Source: Planctomycetota bacterium (GTDB taxonomy: Bacteria; Planctomycetota; UBA1135; GCA-002686595). Taken from it: 64,000 nucleotides of DNA. Shown one piece after another: positions 55,528 to 64,000 of the stretch; within the stretch, counting starts at the first letter, position 1, and each line of letters opens with the position of its first letter. The notes beneath the pieces are model-generated. The model was given only the letters and a program-made list of their open reading frames with translations. It made no database searches and was not told the DNA's origin. The stretch lies in NCBI GenBank assembly GCA_030746555.1, contig JASLMK010000053.1, positions 1 through 64,000 of the forward strand, written 5' to 3'. The position numbers and the translations under genes are program-made.

Positions 55528-57099
55528 TCACTCGATGTAGCCGAGGCTCCGCAGGCGCTGGAGGAGGATCTCCTGGTCCTCCTCGTCGAGGTCGCCCTGC
55601 ACCTGCGGTTCCGGATCGACGCCCGCGGCGGCCTGGGTCCCCGCCGCCGTACGCGGCGGGTCGGTGGCGAGGTGGTCGGGCTCGAAGAACTCCACCGGGA
55701 AGTCCCCTTCGTACTCGGCGGGGATCGGCAGACCAACGCTGTGGACCAACAGCGGCGCCACGTCGAGGATGTCGCGACGCTCCGCTTCGTGGCCCTGGAG
55801 GATCCCCTCGCCCGCGGCGAGCAGGATCCCGTCGGGATGGTGCGTGCCCCAGGGCTCGGTGCGCGGCACGACCGTCTCACGGCCGTTGAGGACCGAGATG
55901 TGCCCGAAGTCCCGCAGGGTCAGGGTCAGGTCCGCTGCGTGGTGCATGTAGGGGCCGGGGAACCACTCCTCGCGCTTCTTGATCTCCGTGACGACCCGCC
56001 CGCCGTCGGGCCCGACGAAGGTCTCGAGGCGGCGCACGAGCTCGTCCTGGAACGACGCGTACTCCTCATCGGGGACGTTGATGAAGATCCCGTTGCTGCT
56101 GGGGGTCAGGGCGAAGGCCTTGGTGCGCTCCAGATCGAGCTGGCCGAGGTAGTCCTTGAGGTGATCGACGTAGATCGCCTCCTTGGTGTCCACGTCCTGC
56201 TCCTCCTTCCAGAACAGGAGTCCTTGTTCGTGGAGCCAGGTGTTCACGTAGACCACCTCGGTGCTGTCGGTGAAGCCGTGGTCGGAGGCGATGAAGACGC
56301 GCGCCTCGTCTCCGAGGTGCTCGATCATGCGCCCGAGGTACTCGTCTACTCTGCGGAAGTAGACGCGGCAGCGCTCGATGATCTCGGCCTCCCACGGGCT
56401 GGGGTCGGCGGGAGCCGTGGAGGGGTCGAGGAAGCGGTAGGCCAGGTGCTGGACCTTGTCGACGCCGTCGAAGACGACGACGGTGAGGTCGCTGGGATCG
56501 GTGAGCATCAGGTGCTCGAGGGTCTGGAACCAGGCCTGCTCGCGGGCGATGTGCTGGTCGATCCAGGGGATCCAGTTCTCCTCGGGCATGCGCGAGAGCG
56601 CCTGCTTCTCGACGTCGAGCTCGAGGCCGAGCCGGGAGACGTCGATCGTTCCAAGCTCCTTCAGGGAGCCGATCAGCTCGGGTGGGAAGCTGGAGCGGCG
56701 CAGGTAGCGGGAGGGAACGAAGCCGGGAATCGACTGTCCGTTGAGCTCCTGGGGCGGCGCGGTGCCGAAGTAGTTGAGGACGGTCACGCGCAGGCCCTGG
56801 CGGGAGGCGTACTTCCACAGGGTCTCGCAGTGGTTGTCCTTGGCCGTGTTGAAGTGGGCGTAGGCGCGCCCGTCGGCGAGGTCGATGCGGACGAAGTCGT
56901 TCAGGCCGTGGTTCCCCATGCTCCGCCCCGTCGCGAGGCTGGTCCAGGCCTGGGGAGTGATCGGCAAGGGCGTCGAGCGCAGCCGGCTGCGGGTCCCGTG
57001 CCGGTAGAAGTTCTCGAGGTTGGGCATCTCGCCCTCTGCCACCAGGTGGTCGAGGACCGTGAAGGTCGCTCCGTCGAGCCCGAGCAGGAGGGTCCGCAT
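55528..57099 (-). CDS. Alkaline phosphatase superfamily phosphodiesterase/phosphohydrolase
   Basis: The 523-residue product starts at ATG 57099 with LLLGLDGATF, a metal Asp in the opening strand, and a likely nucleophile Thr in ITPQAWTSLATGRSMGNHG. More metal ligands lie in VVVFDGVDKVQH and FIASDHGFTD, and the family tail LRSLGYI is present. It belongs to the AlkP-like nucleotide pyrophosphatase/phosphodiesterase group. No signal peptide is seen, so it should act in the cytoplasm. It is 22 bases after the acyl carrier protein gene and in the same direction as the synthase genes, suggesting a role on an activated or phosphorylated lipid intermediate. Confidence 0.85.
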   Translation of the reverse strand: MRTLLLGLDGATFTVLDHLVAEGEMPNLENFYRHGTRSRLRSTPLPITPQAWTSLATGRSMGNHGLNDFVRIDLADGRAYAHFNTAKDNHCETLWKYASRQGLRVTVLNYFGTAPPQELNGQSIPGFVPSRYLRRSSFPPELIGSLKELGTIDVSRLGLELDVEKQALSRMPEENWIPWIDQHIAREQAWFQTLEHLMLTDPSDLTVVVFDGVDKVQHLAYRFLDPSTAPADPSPWEAEIIERCRVYFRRVDEYLGRMIEHLGDEARVFIASDHGFTDSTEVVYVNTWLHEQGLLFWKEEQDVDTKEAIYVDHLKDYLGQLDLERTKAFALTPSSNGIFINVPDEEYASFQDELVRRLETFVGPDGGRVVTEIKKREEWFPGPYMHHAADLTLTLRDFGHISVLNGRETVVPRTEPWGTHHPDGILLAAGEGILQGHEAERRDILDVAPLLVHSVGLPIPAEYEGDFPVEFFEPDHLATDPPRTAAGTQAAAGVDPEPQVQGDLDEEDQEILLQRLRSLGYIE

Positions 57100-57121
57100 G
57101 GGTGGTTCGCGCGAGGGGCGC

Positions 57122-57421
57122 TCAGCCCTCACCGTCGCCCACGTGCCGGTGCAGGAAGGCCGCGATCTGCCCCACGGTGAGGTCCTCGACGTAGCGCCCG
57201 TCCACCATCAGCATCTCGGCAAAGGGGATGTCGGAGCGGTCGTAGCGGGCCTCGAGGGCGGTCACCAGGTGCACGACGTCGATCGATTCGAACTCGAGTT
57301 CGTGGACGATCGAGGTGTCCCGGCTCATCTCGCCGCCGAACCCGGTGTCCCAGTCCTCGGTCAACTCCCCAAGCACCTCGATGGTGTCCTGCTCGAACTG
57401 TGAGAGTGCGGCGTCGGTCAT
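57122..57421 (-). CDS. Acyl carrier protein
   Basis: The 99-residue acidic helical protein has the phosphopantetheine-attachment region LEFESIDVVHL with Ser46, where the common Asp-Ser-Leu is Glu-Ser-Ile. The following helices (VTALEARYDRSDIPFAEM and YVEDLTVGQIAAFL) match the carrier-protein fold. It lies 12 bases after the KS-AT-DH synthase gene and is probably its free carrier, since no ACP motif was seen inside that protein. Confidence 0.9.
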   Translation of the reverse strand: MTDAALSQFEQDTIEVLGELTEDWDTGFGGEMSRDTSIVHELEFESIDVVHLVTALEARYDRSDIPFAEMLMVDGRYVEDLTVGQIAAFLHRHVGDGEG

Positions 57422-57433
57422 GGTCGGGCTCGA

Positions 57434-60400
57434 TCAGTCGGGGAGGAGGCAGAGGGCCAGACAGTGGCCGCGGTCGACGACGGTAGTCACTTCGAGGGCG
57501 TCCGCCTCGCCGGTGGAGGATGCTCCGGCCGGGTGGCCCTCGACCACCGCCGAGAGATAGCAACGGCCATCCTCGACCCTACCGCGGAGGAATCTAACCG
57601 AGCGCGGTCCACCCGGCAACCCGCCACCGAGGGCCTCGCCGACCGCTTCCTTGGCCGCGCGCAGGGCTCGGGGTCCGCCGGGCACGGTCGCCAGGAGCTC
57701 CCGCTCCTCGGGGTGGAACACCGCCTCGAGCTCCTCGCCGCCGAGGTCGGCGAGGGGCTCCACGGCGATGCCGACACGACCTTCGTCCACCGCCGCGGCG
57801 ACGGCGTGGAACACCTCGCTCGCCATGCCGACGGCGCGGGGCCTCTCGCCGGCGAGGAGGGCCCGCGGCGTGCCCGAGCCGTCACTCTCGATGCCCACGT
57901 CCGCCATGCACGAGCGCGCGCCCGCCCTCAGGCGCGCGGCGTCCTTGGCGGCGATGCGCTCGAGCACCCAACCCGCGGCCGCCACCGGAGCGAGGGCCCC
58001 CCGGTCGAAGACCTCGCGCTCGGCGCGATCGAGCACCATGCGCGCCAGGACGCGGAGCCACAGGTGGTTGACGAGCACGCGCCCGCCCACCCTCTCGACC
58101 TCGCACACCGTGCAGCGCTCGATGCCCGCCGCCTCGCCGAACAGGGAGGTGATGTCCCGCGAGCAGGTGACCTCCAGGGGATCGATGCGGTAGAGGTAGG
58201 GTCCGAGGGGGAACTCGACCAGCTCCTCGACCCGGTCGGCGTAGCGCAGGACGACGCGGCCGTCCGCGGCGATCATCTCGACCGTCGAGCGCAGGACCGT
58301 CTCGTCCTGCTCGTGGCGCACGACCGCGGTCAAGGGCTCTCCCGCCGGCCGGTTGGGAACGAACTCCAACCTGCCGGTCGTGTTCGGAAACGCGAGGGAG
58401 ATCGTCTCGTCGGTGGGCTGCATGCTCCCGTTGGCCGTCCCCGGAATCTGGGAAGCCGTGTCGATCAGGACGACGGGCAGGATCAGCCCCGCCGGGTCGG
58501 TGTCGCGGAACAGGAGCCCAGGGTCGGGCACGCGCACGCGCGCCTGGATCCCGCCAGGGCCCCAGCGGTCGATCCCCTCGACGCCCTGGAAGGCCGGGCC
58601 GTGGTAGAGGACCTTGTAGGTGTCGCCGTCGCTCCAGGGCGGCGCGGGCTCGGTGACCTCCCCCAGGACGGAGGGGCCGAGGTCGGCGGGCTCGTCCCCC
58701 AACTCGACGATGGCCCGGGCGACCTCTCCGCTCATCCCCTCGCGGTCGGCCTCGAACACCGAGACCGCCACGCGTGTCTCGTCGAGGGCCTCGGCGACGG
58801 TGCGCAGGCGGCGCGTGCTGGTCTCGAAGGGCAGCCACTTGAAGGTCTCGATGTCCGCCAGGGCGCGGACCTCGAGGTCCCCCATCAGAGCCACGGCCGC
58901 CTCGGCCAGCAGCTCGAGGGTCATGGCCAGGGGCATGATCGGCAGGGCGGTGAGGTCGGGATCCGTCCGGGAGAGGCCGCGGCCGAAGAAGGTGTGGTCG
59001 GCCAGGAAGCGGTGCTCCTCGGTGTCGATCTGGCACTCGGCCACGAGGCGGCGGCCCGGGACATGCTCGAGGATCTCTCGCAGGAACGGCAGGGGCGCGG
59101 CCTCCTTGGCGGGCGACCCCGCGTCCGGCACGGGAGCCGCGTGCGTCGGTGGTGCGAGCGGCGCCGCGGGAGGCGGCGCGCCTGCGGCGGGAGTCGGTGG
59201 CGAACTCGCGGCCGGGCTCTCGGCCGGCGCCGGAACGAGCCCGTTGCGCGTCCGGTCGAGAGCGGCGGTCGCCGAGGCCGCCATGACCCGGCGCTGGGCG
59301 TCGAGGAAGGCCTGCATGGTGCGCTGGAAGTCCTCGATGGCCCGCAGGCGGCCCGGATCGGAGCCCGCCGCGACGGTCGGCGCGACCGCGGGCTGGGCGG
59401 CGGTCCGCGGGAGGACCGGATCCGCCTGCCCCTCCCCCGTGTGGCTCCCCGCAGGGGGCGGCGACGCGGGCGGCGGCACGCTCGCCGTGGGGCGGGCCGC
59501 AACCTCCTCCGCCTCCCCGCCGGCGCCGAATCGGGTCCGCAGGTCTTCGAGCGCCTCGTCCCCGATCTCCAGCAGGGGAAAGGCCAGGGACAGGTGCGGG
59601 TCGGGATGGGGCTCGGCCGGCGGGTCCTCCGCCAGGTCCAACAGGCGCGGGCCCCGCCGCGCGGTCAGGGGAGCGAGGTCCACCTCCACGCCCTGGGCCG
59701 CGAGCATCCCGACGGCGGTGCACAGCTGCTGGATGCTCTCCTTGCGGTGCAGGTCCATGGGGACCACCGCGTGGGGACGGTCCGCGAGGGTGTCGGCGAT
59801 GAAGGCCGAGAGGTTGCCGCGCGGTCCCACCTCGACGAACAGGCGCACGCCGGCGTCGTACATGGCCTCGATGGTCTCGCGGAAGCGCACGGGCGAGGAC
59901 CACTGGCGCACGGCGAGCTCCTTCACGAGGCGCGGGTCCTCCGGGTAGCGCGCCGCCGTGGCGCAGGACCACAGCTCGACCTTCGGCGTGTGCATCTCGA
60001 AGGTGTCGTAGAAGCGCTCGATGATCTCGCTCGCGGGCCGGAAGGCCTCGGTGTGGTAGCTGCGGTTCCAGCGCAGGCGCTCGCACAGGCCGCCCTTGCC
60101 GCTGAGGGCCTCGTGGGCCGCCTGGACGTCCGCCTCCGACCCGGCGAGCACCAGCTGGCGCGGGCAATTCTCCATCGCCACGACCAACCGTCCGTCGAAG
60201 CGCTCGAGGACCTCCGCCACCACCTCGGGCTTGGTTCCCCCCACCGAGAGCAGGCCGCCTGTCGGGACGAGCTCGGAGCGCTCCAGCTCGCGCGCGCTGC
60301 GCGCCCCCGCCACGATCGAACGGATGCCGTCCTCCTCGCTCTCGGCCTCGTAGGCGCCCGCCGCCAGGAGGGCGCCGAACTCGCCGCTGGAGTGGCCGAC

Positions 60401-62440
60401 GATGGCGTCGGGGAGGACGCCCAGGGAAGCGAGCAGGTCCAGCAGCCCGCGTCCGGCGGCCGTCACCGAGGCCACGGCCGATTCCAGGCCGTAGAGGGTC
60501 TCCTCGGCCCACTCCACCCCGGCCGGTTGCGGAAAGAGCACGTGGCCGAAGGGGCGGTCGGCGCCGCTCTCGGCGAGGGCGGCCGCCGTCAGGTCGAACT
60601 GGCGCCGGACCTCGGGGAAGTGGCGGCAGAGCCCGTCGAGCATGTTCACGTACTGGGCGCCCTCGCCGGGGAAGACGAAGGCCACCCGGCCGGTGCGGCC
60701 GAGGGGTTGGTCGAACCAGGCAAGGCCGTGGCGGCGGTCGACGATCCGGTCGCGCTCCGGATCGGCCAACAGGCCCGCGGCGTGGCGCAGCTTCTTGACC
60801 AGGTCCTCCCGCGAGCGGGCGACGACCGCCATGCGCGAGGCCCCGTGGTCCTTGGCGCAGGTCGCGGCGATGTCGAGGAGTCGCACCGAGCCGGCGGCCT
60901 CGACCCAACGCGCCACCGAGTGCAGACGCTCCCCGAGCGCGTCGCGGTTGGGGGCCGAAACCAGGACCAGCTCCGCGGGCCACTCGCACTCCAGGCGCGT
61001 CGGCTCGGGCTCCCCGCCGTCGGTGTACTCCTCGAGGATCGCGTGGGCGTTGATGCCGCCGAAGCCGAAGGCGTTGATCCCCGCCCGCCGCGGCGTCGTG
61101 CGGTTGCCGTGCAGCCAGGGCCGCGCCTCGTTGATGAGGAAGGCGCGGGTGCGCTGCCAGCCGAGGTCGGGGTTGCGCTTCTCCGCGTGGAGAGTGGGCG
61201 GCAGCACGCGGTGGTACAGCGCCAGGGCGGTCTTGATCAACGACGCCGCGCCCGAGGCCGGGATCAGGTGGCCGATCATCGACTTCACGCTGCCGATTCC
61301 GAAGGGCTCGCGGGTGCCGTCCCCGGTCATGCAGGCCTCCAGGGACTCGAACTCGGTCGCGTCCCCCAGGGGGATCCCGGTCCCGTGGGCCTCGATCAAG
61401 CCGACGGTCATCGGCGAGATCCCGGCCCGCTCGTATGCCCGTCGCATGGAGAGCTGCTGGCCCTCGGAGAGGGGCGCCAGGAGACCGGCTCCCTTGCCGT
61501 CGGAGGAGACGCCGATGTCCTTGAGCAGGGCGTAGATCCGGTTCCCGTCGCGCTCGGCGTCGCCGCGGCGCTTGAGCACCAACATGCCGCACCCCTGGCC
61601 GAGGACCGTCCCCGCGGCATCGGCCGAGAACGGGGCGATGCGGCCCTCGGCGCTGAGGGCCTTGAGGTGGCAGAACAGGACGTGGACCTGGGCCGGCGTC
61701 GAGACCTGGGAACCCCCGACGAGCACGGCGTCGCAGCTGCCTCCGCGCAGCTCGCGCATGCCGTGCTCCACGGCCAGCAGGCCCGACGAGCAGGCCGCGT
61801 CGATGGTGTAGGCGGGGCCGTTGAGGTCGAGGCGGTTGGCGATGCGGCCGACCAGGGCGCTGTGGACGAGGCCGGGCACGGCCTCGGCGCTACCGGTGGG
61901 GAGGTTCCGCTTCAGCTCCGCTCGCAGGGCCGCGAAGTCCTCCTCGGAGCGCCCCGGTTCCAGCCGGCGCAGGACGCCGATCACCTGGTCCACGGCGAAG
62001 GTGCGCTGGAACACCGAGACCCACCCGCGGTTGACGAACAACCCGCGACCGATGATCACGCCGGTCCGCGAGCGCTCCAGGGGCACCTCGGGCACGCCGG
62101 CGTCGGTGAAGGCCTCGAAGGCGCAGCGCAGGGCGAGGTAGTGGTCCGGCTCGGCCCCGTCCACGCTGCGCGGCACGACGCCGTACCGCGTCGGATCGAA
62201 GCGGCTGACGTCGCCGAGGAACCCGCCCTTCTGGGTGTAGGAGCGGTCGGTGTCCTCACCCTCGGGATCGAAGAAGAGCTCGGGCTGCCAGTCGGGAGGC
62301 GCGTCGGTGATGCAGTCGACCTTGTGGACGATGTTGTGCCAGTAGCGGCTGACCGTGTCGGCGCCGGGGAACAGACACGACATACCGACGATGGCGATGT
62401 CCTCCCGGACATCCCCTCCTCCTCGCCTGCCCGCGTTCAT
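57434..62440 (-). CDS. Iterative type I fatty acid/polyketide synthase, KS-AT-DH with PPTase-like C-terminus
   Basis: The 1668-residue enzyme has these parts. The ketosynthase is at about 13-470, with Cys in TIDAACSSGLLAVE (about 217), His in EAHGTG (about 350) and His in GHLIPASG (about 390). The acyltransferase is at about 560-900, with GHSSGEFGALL (about 683). A Pro/Ala-rich linker (about 985-1110) follows. The hot-dog dehydratase has His in LADHTFF (about 1148) and Asp in IDTASQ (about 1327). The final about 130 residues resemble Sfp-type phosphopantetheinyl transferase (VGIAVEPLADL, then AAKEAVGEAL near 1597). The KS matches the PfaA/enediyne-type group. No ACP or KR is present inside. 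ATG 62440 overlaps the upstream gene (TGATG). Confidence 0.88.
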   Translation of the reverse strand: MNAGRRGGGDVREDIAIVGMSCLFPGADTVSRYWHNIVHKVDCITDAPPDWQPELFFDPEGEDTDRSYTQKGGFLGDVSRFDPTRYGVVPRSVDGAEPDHYLALRCAFEAFTDAGVPEVPLERSRTGVIIGRGLFVNRGWVSVFQRTFAVDQVIGVLRRLEPGRSEEDFAALRAELKRNLPTGSAEAVPGLVHSALVGRIANRLDLNGPAYTIDAACSSGLLAVEHGMRELRGGSCDAVLVGGSQVSTPAQVHVLFCHLKALSAEGRIAPFSADAAGTVLGQGCGMLVLKRRGDAERDGNRIYALLKDIGVSSDGKGAGLLAPLSEGQQLSMRRAYERAGISPMTVGLIEAHGTGIPLGDATEFESLEACMTGDGTREPFGIGSVKSMIGHLIPASGAASLIKTALALYHRVLPPTLHAEKRNPDLGWQRTRAFLINEARPWLHGNRTTPRRAGINAFGFGGINAHAILEEYTDGGEPEPTRLECEWPAELVLVSAPNRDALGERLHSVARWVEAAGSVRLLDIAATCAKDHGASRMAVVARSREDLVKKLRHAAGLLADPERDRIVDRRHGLAWFDQPLGRTGRVAFVFPGEGAQYVNMLDGLCRHFPEVRRQFDLTAAALAESGADRPFGHVLFPQPAGVEWAEETLYGLESAVASVTAAGRGLLDLLASLGVLPDAIVGHSSGEFGALLAAGAYEAESEEDGIRSIVAGARSARELERSELVPTGGLLSVGGTKPEVVAEVLERFDGRLVVAMENCPRQLVLAGSEADVQAAHEALSGKGGLCERLRWNRSYHTEAFRPASEIIERFYDTFEMHTPKVELWSCATAARYPEDPRLVKELAVRQWSSPVRFRETIEAMYDAGVRLFVEVGPRGNLSAFIADTLADRPHAVVPMDLHRKESIQQLCTAVGMLAAQGVEVDLAPLTARRGPRLLDLAEDPPAEPHPDPHLSLAFPLLEIGDEALEDLRTRFGAGGEAEEVAARPTASVPPPASPPPAGSHTGEGQADPVLPRTAAQPAVAPTVAAGSDPGRLRAIEDFQRTMQAFLDAQRRVMAASATAALDRTRNGLVPAPAESPAASSPPTPAAGAPPPAAPLAPPTHAAPVPDAGSPAKEAAPLPFLREILEHVPGRRLVAECQIDTEEHRFLADHTFFGRGLSRTDPDLTALPIMPLAMTLELLAEAAVALMGDLEVRALADIETFKWLPFETSTRRLRTVAEALDETRVAVSVFEADREGMSGEVARAIVELGDEPADLGPSVLGEVTEPAPPWSDGDTYKVLYHGPAFQGVEGIDRWGPGGIQARVRVPDPGLLFRDTDPAGLILPVVLIDTASQIPGTANGSMQPTDETISLAFPNTTGRLEFVPNRPAGEPLTAVVRHEQDETVLRSTVEMIAADGRVVLRYADRVEELVEFPLGPYLYRIDPLEVTCSRDITSLFGEAAGIERCTVCEVERVGGRVLVNHLWLRVLARMVLDRAEREVFDRGALAPVAAAGWVLERIAAKDAARLRAGARSCMADVGIESDGSGTPRALLAGERPRAVGMASEVFHAVAAAVDEGRVGIAVEPLADLGGEELEAVFHPEERELLATVPGGPRALRAAKEAVGEALGGGLPGGPRSVRFLRGRVEDGRCYLSAVVEGHPAGASSTGEADALEVTTVVDRGHCLALCLLPD

Positions 62441-64000
62441 CAGCCGCTGCCCTCGCCCAAGCGGTTCAGCTCGGCGCTGCTCGATCCCTCCAGACCCGAC
62501 ATGCGTGCCACGACCATGCCCTCGCGCAGGAACCAGACGTCCGCCTTGAAGGTGTGGGCGTCGGCCTCGGCGAGGGTGCGCACCACGACCTCGATCGCGT
62601 CCCCGGGGCCGAGGTCTCCGTAGAGCTCGAACTCCGCGACGTGGTTGGGCAGGGAGGTCGTGTCGTGGGTGGCCCGCGACCACAGGATCGCGAGCTGCGG
62701 AGCCGTGTCCAGCACGACCGGGTCGATCAGCCAGGTCCCGTCGGTCGCGTTCCCCAGGCACTCACCGGTCCGCGAGGGGCGCACCGTGGCGCGGATCCCC
62801 TCCCGATCGTAGGCGCCCAGGGACTCGATCGCCTGGAACAGCGGACCGTGGAACAGCCAACGTTCGTAGGCCTGGTCGGGGGTGAGGGGGAACTCCCCCG
62901 CCGAAGGCGCCTCGGGCGGCTCGTCGGCGCGACCGTTCTTCTCGGCGGCCAGGATCACCTGGCCCTGGTAGAGCGGGCGCGCCGGGAGCGCGGGATCGAC
63001 GATGCGCACGACGCAGGTCTCGTGCTCTCCGCTGGTTTCGCTGGGCTCGACCCGCAGTCCCAGGACCGTCGACTCGTCCTCGAGGACGATGCCGTTGAAC
63101 TGCCGCACCGATCCCAGACGGATCACGTGCCGATCGGGCAGGGCCGCGGAGGCGGCCTCGGCCATCAGCGTCAGGGCCACGGTGAACGGCACGACCGCCT
63201 TGCCGTCGATGCGATGGTCGGCGAGGTAGCCGTGGCGCTCCAGGTCGAGCTCGAGCTCCACCTCCAGGCCGCCCGAGCCCGTGCGCACGAAGCTCTGGCC
63301 CGCCAGCAGGGGCAGGGAGGCCGGAAGCCGGGCCGCGTCCTCCCGAGTCCAGGGGCCTTCGCCAATCAGGACGCGCACGTCCTCCTCCCCGGCGTCGAAG
63401 GTCTCGAGCCAGGCCGCCCGGCGACCGGCGGGGATGCTGACCATGCCGACCCCGCGTGTGTCGAACTGGCGCGCCACCTCCGGCGTCACCATGCCCGCGC
63501 CGCGCCACGGCCCCCAGTTGAGGGCGACGACCTTCGCGGGCCACACGTCTTGCAGTCGCCGCGCGACACGGTTGAGGGTCTCGTTGGCCGCCGCGTAGTC
63601 GGACTGGCCGGGGTTGCCGAAGAACCCCGCGACCGAGGAGAACAGCATGCACAGCTCGAGGCGTTTTGGGTCGAGCACGCGCGCGAGGGTCAGGATCGGG
63701 TCGAGCTTGGTCCCCACGACGCGCTCGAAGGACGCGACGGACTTGTCGACGATGTACTTGTCCTCGATCACCCCGGCGCCGTGAACGACGGCGGTCACCC
63801 GACCGTGGTCCCGCTCGACGCTCTCGACGAGCGCCGTGAGGGCCTGGTCGTCGCGCACGTCGCAGGGGAGGTAGACGCCGGTCGCGCCCGCCTCCTCGAT
63901 GGCCGCCAGGGTGGCGGCGATCTCGCGCCGGCCGACCAGGCTCCGCAGGCGCCCCTCCACTTCCTTGGGCGTGACCTTCTCTCCGGCCTCCCGCGCCGCG
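62440..64000 (-). CDS. Synthase subunit ending in KR-DH, N-terminus beyond window
   Basis: The frame is open from the window edge, so only the last 519 residues are seen. The first part is a ketoreductase Rossmann domain: GVYLPCDVRD, VTAVVHGAGV, Ser and Tyr of the catalytic set in SSVAGFFGNPGQSDYAAANE, and VALNWGPWRG. It is followed by a hot-dog dehydratase domain with His in HGYLADHRIDG, PxxxFT and the second-hot-dog Asp in LDTAPQL. KR followed by DH is the C-terminal order of PfaA and enediyne synthases, so KS, AT or ACP domains may lie upstream outside the window. It overlaps the next gene as TGATG. Confidence 0.85.
   Translation of the reverse strand, partial: AAREAGEKVTPKEVEGRLRSLVGRREIAATLAAIEEAGATGVYLPCDVRDDQALTALVESVERDHGRVTAVVHGAGVIEDKYIVDKSVASFERVVGTKLDPILTLARVLDPKRLELCMLFSSVAGFFGNPGQSDYAAANETLNRVARRLQDVWPAKVVALNWGPWRGAGMVTPEVARQFDTRGVGMVSIPAGRRAAWLETFDAGEEDVRVLIGEGPWTREDAARLPASLPLLAGQSFVRTGSGGLEVELELDLERHGYLADHRIDGKAVVPFTVALTLMAEAASAALPDRHVIRLGSVRQFNGIVLEDESTVLGLRVEPSETSGEHETCVVRIVDPALPARPLYQGQVILAAEKNGRADEPPEAPSAGEFPLTPDQAYERWLFHGPLFQAIESLGAYDREGIRATVRPSRTGECLGNATDGTWLIDPVVLDTAPQLAILWSRATHDTTSLPNHVAEFELYGDLGPGDAIEVVVRTLAEADAHTFKADVWFLREGMVVARMSGLEGSSSAELNRLGEGSG

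Overview
This is about 64 kb of very GC-rich bacterial DNA (clearly above 65% G+C by eye), tightly packed with protein genes on both strands. The gene content points to Planctomycetota: a giant PVC-type cytochrome c protein joined to a dehydrogenase-like domain, an ASPIC/UnbV FG-GAP protein beside a TPR lipoprotein, MJ0042-type zinc-ribbon membrane proteins, a large membrane Ser/Thr kinase, HEAT-repeat lipoproteins and a Tat-like sugar isomerase. A Kdo transferase (waaA), signal peptidase II and many lipobox signals indicate a cell with an LPS-containing outer membrane. I saw no rRNA, tRNA, CRISPR array, integrase-bounded island or complete IS element. The species cannot be named from this window.

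Layout. 1-2.6 kb: a HEAT-like protein cut by the window edge, and a small sigma-54-type activator, on the minus strand. 3.0-8.1 kb: the nusA-infB-rbfA translation/transcription operon, ending in an acetolactate-decarboxylase-like lipoprotein. 8.2-13.7 kb: the PVC cytochrome and a two-lobed metalloprotease-like protein. 13.8-16.9 kb: a frameshifted CRTAC1-like gene and a TPR lipoprotein. 17.2-20 kb: a Cys/Met PLP enzyme, phosphatidylserine decarboxylase and an AhpD-like protein. 20.2-23.5 kb: a receptor-like kinase. 23.5-23.7 kb: a short inverted-repeat element, related to a single copy at 8.16 kb. 23.9-29.6 kb: a five-gene overlapping operon of a ferric-type ABC importer, a pentaheme cytochrome and a HEAT lipoprotein. 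29.6-39.9 kb: a mostly housekeeping minus-strand block with a UbiA-type phosphoribosyltransferase, an orphan pseudopilin, metK, waaA, secA, a response regulator, pyrD, lspA and a DksA/TraR protein. 40-45 kb: xerC/D, uvrC and uvrB. 45-54.5 kb: two zinc-ribbon membrane proteins, gamma-glutamyltransferase, a NIL-domain protein, a membrane protein, a sugar isomerase, a KamA-like radical SAM enzyme and an M20 amidohydrolase. 54.5-64 kb: an EF-hand protein, then a minus-strand lipid/polyketide cluster.

The cluster at 55.5-64 kb is the most distinctive system. A protein ending in KR-DH (cut by the window edge) is followed, with overlapping stop and start, by a KS-AT-linker-DH protein whose C-terminus resembles a phosphopantetheinyl transferase. 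A free-standing acyl carrier protein and an alkaline-phosphatase-superfamily enzyme come next. This looks like an iterative PUFA- or enediyne-type synthase carrying its own carrier-protein activation domain; its product is unknown. The second system worth attention is the ABC importer/cytochrome operon at 23.9-29.6 kb, where four consecutive 4-base overlaps suggest translational coupling between metal import and an exported multiheme electron carrier.

Starts were chosen from overlaps, Shine-Dalgarno-like sequences and domain boundaries. All family assignments come from motif reading, without database searches.
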